Assembly (NCBI GenBank): GCA_037892765.1
Contig: JBBKBW010000046.1
Strand: one strand, 5' to 3'
Source of the DNA: Clostridium_AQ sp900552125
Lineage (GTDB): Bacteria; Bacillota_I; Bacilli_A; Erysipelotrichales; Erysipelotrichaceae
DNA length: 21,153 bases
The notes under the pieces were generated by a model. The model was not told where the DNA came from. It saw nothing but the letters and a program-made list of their open reading frames with translations, and made no database searches. The first letter of the stretch is position 1. Each line of letters starts with the position of its first letter. This document shows positions 1 through 6,576 of this stretch, in pieces. Position numbers and translations under genes: made by a program.

Positions 1-59
1 TTTAAGCAAACTTTTTTATTTTTCTTAACTTATGAACTTTCCCTATAAATAAAATACAT

Positions 60-516
60 ACCTTCAACGGAAAAACTTTTTTAGTGATCAACGATGAAGA
101 AAACTATCCGTATCTCATCGGAATCCACTTAGATCAATTAAAACGTCTTAGAGGATCCTCCGCTGCATCATGGAAAATGATACTGCTGAATGGACCAATG
201 ATATGAAAAAAGTCTTCAATCGTATCTATCCGATGGCATTCCTAAAGGGAACAACGATATTAAAATCACACTCTTTCCTCTAATGCCTGTTATATTTGTA
301 AAAGATAATTATGTCATATCTGTTAATTATGATTGTACCAGAAGGCATGAATATCGAATGAAACATAGAAAAGACGGAAGCTTTGGCTTTAATAGCTGGA
401 GAGTAGAAGAAAATGAAGAAAAGATCATGAACCTATATACCTCACAGGATATCGATCTAAAAAAATTTATTGAACAGTATGAAAACGGAAATCTGACTTC
501 TACCAAAAATTTCTGA
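60..516 (+). pseudogene. Frameshifted remnant of a phage-type small protein (possibly PBECR4-like)
   Basis: Two coding-looking stretches lie in different frames. The first (about 60-205) reads through an NYPYLIGIHLDQLKRLRG segment and then hits a stop. The second is open upstream of, and includes, the 77-aa frame at 283-516, which contains NYVISVNYD, GSFGFNSWR and EKIMNLY. The two read as the N- and C-terminal parts of one protein separated by one or more frameshifts in about 180-250. The layout (LIGIHLDQL, then a basic strand ending in FNSWR) reminds me of PBECR-type RNase-like domains found near phages and toxins. That assignment is from memory and weak. No clear ribosome site precedes the 283 ATG, so the short frame is unlikely to be a functional gene. 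Confidence 0.45.
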
Positions 517-534
517 AAAGAATCTAAGGAGATA

Positions 535-665
535 ATCTGATTAGTCAAGAATTACCATGTATCTATAATTGGATTTTCTATAAGAGAGAATATACTTTTT
601 CTTTCAGAATTTGATGATACAGATTTTGATAATGCGATTGCTTCCTTAAATTCTAGATATTCTTA
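535..665 (+). pseudogene. Decayed small gene fragment
   Basis: An AAGGAG ribosome-like site at about 526-531 precedes a frame that would read ISQELPCIYNWIFYKREYTF from an ATT codon. It stops soon after, and the coding-like signal continues in another frame as FDDTDFDNAIASLNSRYS before a stop at about 665. No ATG, GTG or TTG starts the first frame. I read this as a broken short gene in the same degraded cluster as the upstream remnant. The product is unrecognised. Confidence 0.3.
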
Positions 666-797
666 ATGAATGTTCAAACAATAAAAAGTTATTTTATCTA
701 TTATTGAGATATTATTCATCTTGTTGAATTTTTTTCTCACTAGGAATTTTGACAGTTATCGTGAAATATATTATATATTTTTTTATTAAGGATAGAT

Positions 798-863
798 AAA
801 AAGACTGATACTATACACCTTCATAATTTTGTTTCTATAAATGATGTACATTACAGTCTTTTT
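798..863 (-). terminator. Terminator downstream of the 284-aa membrane protein gene
   Basis: The 10-bp arms AAAAAGACTG (798-807) and CAGTCTTTTT (854-863) are perfect complements around a loop of about 46 nt, just past the stop codon at 889. The T-rich side serves minus-strand transcription. The arms match those of the terminator at 2029-2079. Confidence 0.5.
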
Positions 864-888
864 AAATAAACTTAACTGATCTTTTATT

Positions 889-1743
889 TTACATAAAATT
901 CCAAGTTATATTTATAAGAGTAATTAAAATTGAAAAAATAAACGTAGCCACAGAAATTCCAAGAGATGCTCTCGATACAAAATTTTCTCCTTCTGTTAGG
1001 CTTCTTTCAAATGCAAAGCCTTTTTTAGGTAATAAATATTTTTGTATCTTTTTATCAAATTTAATGCATATAAATAGTCCTAAAAAAAGTGAAGCTACAA
1101 AAGCTATATAGATAATAAGTATAGATATAAAGTCTTCCTTTCCTGCTATATTAATGAATGAGAACTTTGATAAATATGCTGTTGCATAAGTTAATCCATA
1201 TAGAAATGCAATAAATAAAAGTACCATTACCAAACCTAAGATTCCTATAATAGCTAAATTATAATTAAAGTTGTGAATATAACTATCAAATATTTTCTTC
1301 ATTTTTGATTTAGGAATAAACTGGCTGAACCTATTTATAGAAAGCTTATAGAATTCTTGGGATTTCTTATTCTTTGCTTTTTTTCCTATATAGGCAAAAT
1401 ATGTTTCCAATATATTAAGTATAACTAACTTGTTATTCTCCAAATCAGTAAAATCTAAAGATGGATCTTCTTCAAATATTTTATATTGTTCGATAAAATC
1501 ATTATACATATTCATAATTCTCGAAATGTCTATGTCTTCGAATAGAGCTATATCGTTTTTATATGTAAAGTATATTTCAAGTTTTTCTAACTTTTCTTTT
1601 ATGTAATTTTCATCTCTTTTTTTCGTGACCATACAACAAAAAATATGATGAAATAGCATAAAATTCCTTTTTAACTTTATCATTTCATTCTGCTTAATTA
1701 TATATTCTCTATAAATTTTTTTCTTTTGTTCTTCTTTGTTCAT
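889..1743 (-). CDS. Unknown three-TM membrane protein (284 aa)
   Basis: I do not recognise the family. The first half (about residues 1-150) is charged and likely cytoplasmic, rich in Lys, Glu, Tyr and Ile, with a predicted helical region (KEKLEKLEIYFTYKND). Three hydrophobic segments follow: NLAIIGILGLVMVLLFIAFL, then a segment around ISILIIYIAFVASLFLGLF, then one near the C-terminus (ISVATFIFSILITLINI). Between the last two is a basic loop (KFDKKIQKYLLPKKG). I chose the ATG at 1743 because GGAGG lies about 9 nt upstream; a GTG six codons earlier would overlap that ribosome site. A tiny ORF (1748-1861) ends inside its ribosome site, so the two are probably co-transcribed from the promoter at 1942-1970. 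A terminator follows. Confidence 0.75.
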   Translation of the reverse strand: MNKEEQKKKIYREYIIKQNEMIKLKRNFMLFHHIFCCMVTKKRDENYIKEKLEKLEIYFTYKNDIALFEDIDISRIMNMYNDFIEQYKIFEEDPSLDFTDLENNKLVILNILETYFAYIGKKAKNKKSQEFYKLSINRFSQFIPKSKMKKIFDSYIHNFNYNLAIIGILGLVMVLLFIAFLYGLTYATAYLSKFSFINIAGKEDFISILIIYIAFVASLFLGLFICIKFDKKIQKYLLPKKGFAFERSLTEGENFVSRASLGISVATFIFSILITLINITWNFM

Positions 1744-1747
1744 AACA

Positions 1748-1861
1748 TTATTCCTCCGCACTTCTCATAACAAAAATAAAACTACGTATACGACCTGGAT
1801 GAACTGCAAATACATCAGCCCTGCTTTTCCTCATCTCAGAATAGTTACTAATGATTTGCAT
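1748..1861 (-). CDS. Tiny ORF with a stop at codon 2 of its ribosome-linked start (37 aa)
   Basis: The frame reads MQIISNYSEMRKSRADVF, then AVHPGRIRSFIFVMRSAEE, and looks coding. The best ribosome site (GAGGAG, about 1886-1891) serves an ATG at 1877-1879 in the same frame, but that ATG is followed at once by TAG (1874-1876). Five sense codons later comes the ATG at 1859-1861. Either translation starts at this internal ATG without its own strong ribosome site, or the gene is a recent nonsense mutant. The stop overlaps the ribosome site of the 284-aa membrane gene, so coupling is plausible. Product unknown. Confidence 0.35.
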   Translation of the reverse strand: MQIISNYSEMRKSRADVFAVHPGRIRSFIFVMRSAEE

Positions 1862-1941
1862 AGACTTTGTTAACTACATATTTTCACTCCTCGTCTTACT
1901 TTCTAATGTTTTTGATTAGTTTCGGAAAATACAACTAACTG

Positions 1942-1970
1942 ATTATAACTCCCCACAATTTAATTTTAAA
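1942..1970 (-). promoter_or_regulatory. Sigma-A promoter for the 37-aa/284-aa unit
   Basis: On the minus strand a TTTAAA -35 (1965-1970) is separated by 17 nt from a perfect TATAAT -10 (1942-1947). It lies just downstream of the terminator at 2029-2079 and points at the ribosome site before 1879, so it starts a new transcription unit. Confidence 0.55.
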
Positions 1971-2028
1971 GTAGTCGATTACATTGTTTCCAACAATTTG
2001 ACCATATTTTTTCGGTAAATCAGAGCAT

Positions 2029-2079
2029 AAAAAGACTGTAATGAACTCAGCAGTTTTTACCTAAGTTATTACAGTCTTT
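2029..2079 (-). terminator. Strong terminator after the sigma-like gene
   Basis: The 12-bp arms AAAGACTGTAAT (2031-2042) and ATTACAGTCTTT (2068-2079) pair perfectly. On the minus strand the hairpin is followed by TTTTTATG. It begins 6 nt after the stop codon at 2085. Confidence 0.8.
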
Positions 2080-2084
2080 CCTTA

Positions 2085-2543
2085 TTATCGGTTAATCTTG
2101 TCCTTCAATTTTTTTAGAATCTTCATTTTCTTACCATGTAAAGTCATCAAAGGGAGCTTCATTTCTTTAGCTAGCTTTCTAAGACTCTTTTCTTCTATTA
2201 TATTCTCTATAATTATTTTTTTCTCTTCCGGATCCATCAAGTTAATTTCTTTCATGATTTCCTCAATCAGAATCTTATCTAGTATGTCCTGTTCCTCATT
2301 TTTTTGATCATATACAGTGTCCATAAGTTTATGTCCCTCTTCGTTTTTATAATCTAGGCTAAGAATAGAGTCATTTGCCATGCTCTTATTATATCTTAAT
2401 TCTTTAACATAACTATTAAAACAGCAATTATAGACGTCTTTACTTACTTCAACCATAGTTCCATTGATTCTAAAATAATATCTCTTTTTATCCGTTATTG
2501 GATCAATCGTCGTCCAAAAGTAATTTTTATCATAATCTTTCAT
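2085..2543 (-). CDS. Sigma-70-like HTH protein of mobile-element type (152 aa)
   Basis: It resembles the short sigma-70-family proteins carried by conjugative elements. The N-terminal part contains a YYFRINGTMVEVSKDVYNC segment, a basic NSYVKELRYNK segment follows, and the C-terminus has a sigma region 4-like helix-turn-helix (about 95-152: MKEINLMDPEEKKIIIENII, EEKSLRKLAKEMKLPLMTLH, GKKMKILKKLK). There is no region 2, so it is probably an accessory regulator rather than a full sigma factor. I chose the ATG at 2543 because GGAGG stands 8 nt upstream; a GTG five codons earlier overlaps that site. A perfect hairpin touches the ribosome site and may control translation. The strong terminator at 2029 closes the unit. 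Its presence suggests this region descends from an ICE or prophage, although no transfer genes are visible. Confidence 0.7.
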   Translation of the reverse strand: MKDYDKNYFWTTIDPITDKKRYYFRINGTMVEVSKDVYNCCFNSYVKELRYNKSMANDSILSLDYKNEEGHKLMDTVYDQKNEEQDILDKILIEEIMKEINLMDPEEKKIIIENIIEEKSLRKLAKEMKLPLMTLHGKKMKILKKLKDKINR

Positions 2544-2554
2544 CTTTTTTACCT

Positions 2555-2582
2555 CCACATTTCTTTCTGATTTGAAATGTGG
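2555..2582 (-). promoter_or_regulatory. Hairpin overlapping the ribosome site of the sigma-like gene
   Basis: The 9-bp arms CCACATTTC (2555-2563) and GAAATGTGG (2574-2582) pair perfectly around a 10-nt loop. On the minus-strand mRNA the hairpin includes the first two Gs of the GGAGG ribosome site and ends 13-14 nt before the ATG. There is no U-tract, so a translational role is more likely than termination. Confidence 0.5.
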
Positions 2583-2618
2583 AGATAGGTGGTGAACGAC
2601 AATTAAGCAAAATAAAAA

Positions 2619-2641
2619 CCCAATACATCAACTGCATTGGG
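2619..2641 (-). terminator. Short hairpin terminator
   Basis: CCCAAT (2619-2624) pairs with ATTGGG (2636-2641). On the minus strand the hairpin is followed by TTTTTATTTT. It lies between the 40-aa ORF and the sigma-like gene and would isolate the latter. Confidence 0.5.
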
Positions 2642-2672
2642 CTTTTCAAAGTCACTCTTTTGCAAAAAAATA

Positions 2673-2694
2673 ACGGATATACTAAAATATCCGT
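2673..2694 (-). terminator. Terminator after the 40-aa ORF
   Basis: ACGGATAT (2673-2680) pairs perfectly with ATATCCGT (2687-2694) around 6 nt. On the minus strand it is followed by TTATTTTTTT. It begins 14 nt after the stop of the 40-aa ORF at 2709. Confidence 0.6.
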
Positions 2695-2708
2695 CCTGAA
2701 AAGAGCAA

Positions 2709-2831
2709 CTATGCCTTTTTATATCTATTCAAAATAATTGGATTGATTTCCTGTTTTTCATCCCATTCTCTTATCCTTATTATTATATGTTTTCTACCCT
2801 CTACATTGGGATATAGTTTGAATACCTTCAC
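2709..2831 (-). CDS. Small hypothetical protein with GTG start (40 aa)
   Basis: A short frame on the minus strand begins at GTG (2829-2831) behind a strong purine-rich ribosome site (AAGGGGGTGG, 4 nt upstream) and reads MKVFKLYPNVEGRKH, then IIIRIREWDEKQEINP, ending in NRYKKA. The alternating charged and hydrophobic pattern looks coding, and a perfect terminator hairpin follows within 15 nt of the stop. I do not recognise the family. It is basic and without a membrane segment. Its setting between mobile-element genes suggests an ICE/phage accessory peptide. Confidence 0.5.
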   Translation of the reverse strand: MKVFKLYPNVEGRKHIIIRIREWDEKQEINPIILNRYKKA

Positions 2832-2905
2832 TTTTCCACCCCCTTCCTAACTAGAAGCATCATTGTAATTATATGTAACATCATAAATGTCATATAAACA
2901 AAAAA

Positions 2906-2951
2906 ATAACCTCCCATCTGCCATCAAATACTCACATGTATGGAAGGTTAT
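2906..2951 (-). terminator. Terminator between the NrdD-like gene and the 40-aa ORF
   Basis: ATAACCTCCCAT (2906-2917) and ATGGAAGGTTAT (2940-2951) form a 12-bp stem with one G-U on the minus strand, followed there by TTTTTTGTTTA. Confidence 0.65.
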
Positions 2952-3057
2952 CTATTTAATCTTATCATTGCTAATCATTTTGATTCTCTTTCATATACAT
3001 AGCTTTATTGTGATGGCTTCTGTTCATTGTCATGCGATGATATTGAATCTAAACTTA

Positions 3058-3081
3058 AATTAAGTATCCATATACTTAATT
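3058..3081 (-). repeat. AT-rich palindrome after the NrdD-like gene
   Basis: The 10-bp arms AATTAAGTAT (3058-3067) and ATACTTAATT (3072-3081) are perfect complements around 4 nt, 7 nt past the stop at 3089. There is no U-tract on either strand. It may protect the 3' end of the mRNA. Its role is unknown. Confidence 0.4.
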
Positions 3082-3088
3082 AATCTAC

Positions 3089-3373
3089 CTACAAATGTTT
3101 TACTCGATCTCTTTCTTCCGCACGTTTTCCATCGTTGAATCTATCTACAGTCCCAACTAAGTATCCTGTTATTCTTCTCAATTTTTCAAATCCATCATAT
3201 CTCAGATAATATCCCAACTTAACATCATCACCATCAAACATTAATTCTACTCTGGTTATTTGTTTCTTTGGATTATTCTTTCGAATATAGTCAATATAAA
3301 GCATTGCTGTTCCTTCATCTATATCTTCATTCGAATTTATCTGTATACCATGTAAATTAAATTTATAATTCAT
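3089..3373 (-). CDS. Small NrdD C-terminal-like protein with glycyl-radical-type motif (94 aa)
   Basis: The last 30 residues (R67-I-T-G70-Y-L, then DRFNDGKRAEERDRVKHL) match the C-terminal glycyl-radical loop of class III anaerobic ribonucleotide reductase, where the pattern is R-x-C-G-Y-L followed by a basic helix ending RVKH. Here Thr replaces the Cys before the Gly. The first 60 residues form an unrelated small domain (FNLHGIQINSNEDIDEGTAM, then RVELMFDGDDVKLGYYLRYD). NrdD is about 600-700 aa, so this is not a complete reductase. Similar short proteins are annotated as reductases in Firmicute mobile DNA, but their role is not established. I chose the second ATG (3373), as GAGGAG lies 7 nt before it. 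The start overlaps the end of an upstream broken gene. Confidence 0.6.
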   Translation of the reverse strand: MNYKFNLHGIQINSNEDIDEGTAMLYIDYIRKNNPKKQITRVELMFDGDDVKLGYYLRYDGFEKLRRITGYLVGTVDRFNDGKRAEERDRVKHL

Positions 3374-3599
3374 CAGCATTCTCCTCTATTTTTTTTAACC
3401 AATCATATGAATGATATTTTCTGTTATTTTCATCCCATATACAATAATACTTAAATTTAGCATAAACTTTAAAAAGATATTGTAATTCCCTAATATCTAA
3501 CAGTTTTCAAAGCGAAGAAGAACAAAGATATCCGATACATTTATCTAATTTATCATTTGATAATAATGCTTTGCCATTCTCTAAAATAGTAAGATTTAG
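3363..3599 (-). pseudogene. Broken gene with an in-frame stop upstream of the NrdD-like gene
   Basis: One minus-strand frame runs from just after the stop of the 206-aa gene and reads NLTILENGKALLSNDKLDKC, IGYLCSSSL, stop (TGA), then KLLDIRELQYLFKVYAKFK, YYCIWDENNRKYHSYDWLKK, IEENADEL, stop. Both halves look coding and share a frame, separated by one TGA. No ATG, GTG or TTG opens the first part. Its stop overlaps the start of the NrdD-like gene by 11 nt, as in a formerly coupled operon. I do not recognise the family. Confidence 0.5.
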
Positions 3600-4220
3600 T
3601 TAATCATCCATCTGATCTACTTCTTTAATTTCATCTAAATTTTTATTTTCGAAATCTTTTGGATATATAATCTCTATCCCTTCCTTCTCCATTCTCTTAA
3701 CGAAGTTATCATAATGTTCTGTCATACCATCAACAAAAAAAGCTTTCTTTTTCCGTCCTTTAACATATACATTCATTCCACCTATTTTTTGCCTACATTG
3801 AGATATATTCGATATCTTCCAATGTCTTTTGAAAATAAATGCTTTTATGATTGTTATTTCATCACCATCAACTATAATGTCCCATGTACCTTTCAAAGGA
3901 GCTATCATTAATGGCAAACTAAGTGCAAACATGAAAATATAGATCAAATAGAATGCAGTATCTTCTGTAAGTTTGGTCAAACGCCCCATAACATCATAAA
4001 TAGGTATATGTTCCAAACCCTCAACATTTGGATAAAAAAGGAAAACCAAAGTAATTACAAAAGGAAATCCCATACCTATCATTCCTAAATGTGATAGGCT
4101 TTTTGTAGCTCTCATCGTAAACTTGTACAATGATTTAGTCTTTTTAATAGCTGATGATTTACGGCTATTAAGATAAATCAATAAACCATAAACACATATT
4201 GATACTACAAGAAATTTCAA
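3600..4220 (-). CDS. Membrane protein with PH-like cytoplasmic domain (206 aa)
   Basis: Hydrophobic segments lie near the N-terminus (FLVVSICVYGLLIYL), at about 50-65 (GMGFPFVITLVFLFY) and about 90-107 (FYLIYIFMFALSLPLMIAPL). After them comes a soluble region (about 112-180: WDIIVDGDEITIIKAFIFKR, then HWKISNISQCRQKIGGMNVY) that looks like a compact beta domain of the membrane-associated PH type seen in Firmicute proteins such as the DUF6560 group. The family name is from memory. The C-terminus is acidic. The start is TTG at 4220, with GGAGG 7 nt upstream; no ATG fits. Its stop is followed at once by the broken gene at 3363-3599. Function is unknown. Confidence 0.65.
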   Translation of the reverse strand: MKFLVVSICVYGLLIYLNSRKSSAIKKTKSLYKFTMRATKSLSHLGMIGMGFPFVITLVFLFYPNVEGLEHIPIYDVMGRLTKLTEDTAFYLIYIFMFALSLPLMIAPLKGTWDIIVDGDEITIIKAFIFKRHWKISNISQCRQKIGGMNVYVKGRKKKAFFVDGMTEHYDNFVKRMEKEGIEIIYPKDFENKNLDEIKEVDQMDD

Positions 4221-4476
4221 AGCAATTCCTCCTTCTGGACAAGTTCTTTTTATTCATCTAGCTAAGGGTTTACATCCGTATTATTTCTCTTATATTTCAG
4301 AACTATCATTAAGAAAACACTCTTAAAGCTACGTATTTTATACAACATTATATTATGTCTTCTATTTCTTCATTTCTACTTAAAATCTATCTTAGAAATA
4401 ACCGCTGCTAACATAATTCAGCCTGGTTCAATATAGGTACACCGTATACAAAACGAAATACCAAAAACAGCGAGAA

Positions 4477-4606
4477 TTAGTATTCTTTGTTGACTTTTGC
4501 TATTATTTCATACTTATGTTTTTCAGGTACAAGAAAAGTATTATAAATTTAAAAGTTTTTGGTGAATACTTTAGAGGTCTTCTTTAACATCAGCAATAGG
4601 TATCAT
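4477..4606 (-). pseudogene. Frameshifted small gene after the 80-aa ORF
   Basis: An ATG (4604-4606) directly abuts the TAA of the 80-aa gene and reads MIPIADVKEDL, stop. The coding signal continues in a shifted frame as KTSKVFTKNF, stop, IYNTFLVPEKHKYEIIAKVN, KEY, stop (4477-4479). The VPEKHKYEII segment looks conserved, but I cannot name the family. It shows a frameshift and an in-frame stop, so it is inactive as given. The 250 bp to its left (4221-4476) contains only short fragments. Confidence 0.45.
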
Positions 4607-4849
4607 TTAATCCTTCTGATTTTGCATATCTAATATCTTATGTAATCCATTGTAGTCAGTTCCAAATACATATTGCGCAAAATCATTAATTTCTCTTTGA
4701 TCAAAATCTGATAAATCAAGTCTTGATAATTCTACCATGACACCATATTTGATCCGACGCAAATCAGAAACATACATGCAACCAGTTCTATTTTGTATAA
4801 TACTAAAAATATCATTATGATTTGTTCTATCCCATGTTTTTGTTAACAT
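4607..4849 (-). CDS. Hypothetical small soluble protein (80 aa)
   Basis: The ATG at 4849 has AAGGGATGATG about 6-12 nt upstream, an imperfect but usable ribosome site. The protein starts MLTKTWDRTNHNDIFSIIQN and carries RIKYGVMVELSRLDLSDFDQ in the middle. There is no membrane segment, signal or recognisable motif. The stop is immediately followed by the ATG of a broken gene (4606), an operon-like arrangement. Context suggests an accessory gene of phage or ICE origin. The family is unknown. Confidence 0.5.
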   Translation of the reverse strand: MLTKTWDRTNHNDIFSIIQNRTGCMYVSDLRRIKYGVMVELSRLDLSDFDQREINDFAQYVFGTDYNGLHKILDMQNQKD

Positions 4850-5039
4850 ATTTTCATCATCCCTTTTTCTTCATAATTTCATGCAGATATAACTATATTA
4901 TCATTCTTACTATCTTCTGGCATATCTAATAATCATCCCTATTAGTAGCTATCATTTTTATCATTGGATAATAATCTATGCTGATCTCCATCATCAGCAA
5001 TATCAATTTATATACCTTAAGGCTTTTATTGTGAATATA

Positions 5040-5414
5040 CTAATGTACGGAAATTCCCTCATAGTCACTGCCTACACATTCATATTTTTCTAAAGTGTTC
5101 AGATTACATCGTTCATTATTTTCGTTTAATCCATAAAATCCTGCTTCATCACTATATCTCACTTTATATTTAGTACCTTTCTGATCTTGAATGATATCGA
5201 GCTCATAAATGGGCATTCCACATCTATCCTTGATTTTACTTCTTTGCATGACGATATAACGTGAAATTTTTGCAGGGAGCAAATTTACAATATACTTTTC
5301 TTCATCTATATTATTATAAGAAAGTAATCTATACAGTTCTCCATCCGTTCCTATAAAGAATTCATCATAATACATCTTTTTTTCAAATTTATCCCAAACG
5401 CGCAACCCTTCCAT
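5040..5414 (-). CDS. YopX-family phage protein (124 aa)
   Basis: The N-terminus (EGLRVWDKFEKKMYYDEFF) and the central block (MQRSKIKDRCGMPIYELDII, then QDQKGTKYKVRYSDEAGFYG) fit the YopX family (SPbeta and many Firmicute prophages), whose hallmarks are R-x-WD-x4-KMY near the start and a D-x-x-G-x-x-IYE-x-DI segment. Its biochemical role is not known; members sit in phage early or accessory regions. I chose ATG 5414 because GAGGTG lies 6 nt before it; a GTG three codons upstream overlaps that site. It sits 41 bp after two overlapping small ORFs on the same strand. No other phage structural or replication gene is visible, so this is isolated cargo. Confidence 0.75.
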   Translation of the reverse strand: MEGLRVWDKFEKKMYYDEFFIGTDGELYRLLSYNNIDEEKYIVNLLPAKISRYIVMQRSKIKDRCGMPIYELDIIQDQKGTKYKVRYSDEAGFYGLNENNERCNLNTLEKYECVGSDYEGISVH

Positions 5415-5455
5415 ATTATTCACCTCGATTTCTTTTACAAAAACAAATAGTTTTT

Positions 5456-5635
5456 TTATCTTGTTCTACTTATATGGATGTATACATCAGCATCCATAAA
5501 TCGTTTCATCATCTCATTAGTACGTTCTATGACATCCAATTGATCGTAAGAATGTACTCTTCTTGTTTTCTTATAAAGCAGTTTTTTCTTATTTTGATCA
5601 ACGATAAAATAAGTCACATCATAAGTTTTATACAT
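5456..5635 (-). CDS. Hypothetical small protein (59 aa)
   Basis: The frame reads MYKTYDVTYFIVDQNKKKLL, then YKKTRRVHSYDQLDVI, ending YIHISRTR. It looks like a small alpha/beta soluble protein with basic strands. I chose the ATG at 5635 because it overlaps the stop of the preceding 37-aa ORF (ATGTATAA) and AAGG lies 9 nt before it; an ATG three codons earlier has a worse ribosome site. Such overlap suggests translational coupling. The family is unknown. Its neighbours are a YopX protein and a tiny ORF, so phage-type accessory DNA is the likely origin. Confidence 0.5.
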   Translation of the reverse strand: MYKTYDVTYFIVDQNKKKLLYKKTRRVHSYDQLDVIERTNEMMKRFMDADVYIHISRTR

Positions 5636-5741
5636 TTCTTCCATCCTTCTTTATTGATACTTCCAATGCACGATCAAAGCTCTTTGTTTTAAATTTTCTT
5701 TCTATATAATGTATCTCTCGTGCAAATAAGATAATATTCAT
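5628..5741 (-). CDS. Tiny ORF overlapping the next gene (37 aa)
   Basis: The ATG at 5739-5741 has GGAG 7 nt upstream. The frame reads MNIILFAREIHYIERKFKTK, then SFDRALEVSIKKDGRNV. It overlaps the next ORF by 8 nt (ATGTATAA). Predicted amphipathic and basic, it has no known motif. The good ribosome site and coupling support a real peptide gene. The 170 bp before it (5742-5912) shows no further ORF. Confidence 0.45.
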   Translation of the reverse strand: MNIILFAREIHYIERKFKTKSFDRALEVSIKKDGRNV

Positions 5742-5912
5742 ATTTATTCTCCTGCTGATAGATATACGATAGTTTTGAAATTAATCAGCTGAACAGTCAT
5801 TTTAAACTATATATTTTCCTAATGTTCATATATACTAACATCAAATTCCTATCTATATATCCAACAGTTCCTACGTTATCTAAAACCTATGCTTTAAACG
5901 CATCTATAGATT

Positions 5913-6269
5913 TTAGCTAATAAATGATAGTATCAATACTAGTATTGATACACATGCAAGCACCCCTATAGCAAAGGCAATATTAATTTTTTTCATAGAT
6001 AATCCGATGATTCTGACACAGCTTTCCTCTTCATCAGCATAGCATGGTAGATATCCTATAACTTTTTCAAAAATTCCTATTCTTTTTCTCGGAGGTTCGA
6101 TCGGCAATTTCTTATCAGTATCTATGATATAAGTATATTTTCTTACTTTTTGATCTATACGAGTATCGCCTACTAGCTGCCCAGTCATTGTTCTATATTT
6201 CCATTGATTTCCTTCATTATCTTTCCAGACACCTTCTGCCTGTTTTGGTTCTTTATATATGTAACTCAT
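5913..6269 (-). CDS. Short paralogue of the surface-locus membrane proteins (118 aa)
   Basis: It has an N-terminal cytoplasmic region and one TM segment (about 95-117: INIAFAIGVLACVSILVLIL). It ends right after the membrane. The juxtamembrane part (IFEKVIGYLPC at about 66-76, then VRIIG at 85-89) matches FFEKVIGYVPC and LRIIG of the 253-aa protein, and the region with WKYRT and LVGDTRI resembles the 250-aa protein. So it is a paralogue lacking the extracellular domain. No remnant of that domain is visible after its stop. The start ATG has GGAGA 6 nt upstream. It lies 307 bp past the lipoprotein, so it may be its own unit. It could be a regulatory partner or a truncated duplicate. Function unknown. 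Confidence 0.65.
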   Translation of the reverse strand: MSYIYKEPKQAEGVWKDNEGNQWKYRTMTGQLVGDTRIDQKVRKYTYIIDTDKKLPIEPPRKRIGIFEKVIGYLPCYADEEESCVRIIGLSMKKINIAFAIGVLACVSILVLILSFIS

Positions 6270-6576
6270 TGAAATTCTCCTATCCTAAATCAACCTTGTC
6301 ACAAGATATGACATTTTCATATTTTGGTAGATAACTATTCCCACGAGGAATATTTATCTGTATAGCAAAATCTTAATTCTTCTTTTCATTTAGTATTATT
6401 TTTCATAATCATTGATCACCATCTATTTGCTTTAGTTTTATAATAAAGGGGGAGAGAATAATCAAATAAAATATTTTTACAGCATGTATTTTTCTAAGTT
6501 TATACAATGATTTATGTTTAATTTAAATAAAAGAATTCATTAAGAAATTTTTTTCCTTATGTAAAATACATTATTT
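6270..6576. other. Intergenic stretch without a clear gene
   Basis: This AT-rich spacer separates the lipoprotein gene from its short downstream neighbour. I see no convincing ORF, no strong terminator hairpin and no confident promoter. A GGGGGAGAG purine run on the plus strand (about 6448-6456) is not followed by an ORF. Confidence 0.5.

Noticed and set aside
4336..4354. A partial ACAACAT-type match that might be a third recombination site.
   Set aside because: Only the first half resembles the arm; the core and second arm do not match.
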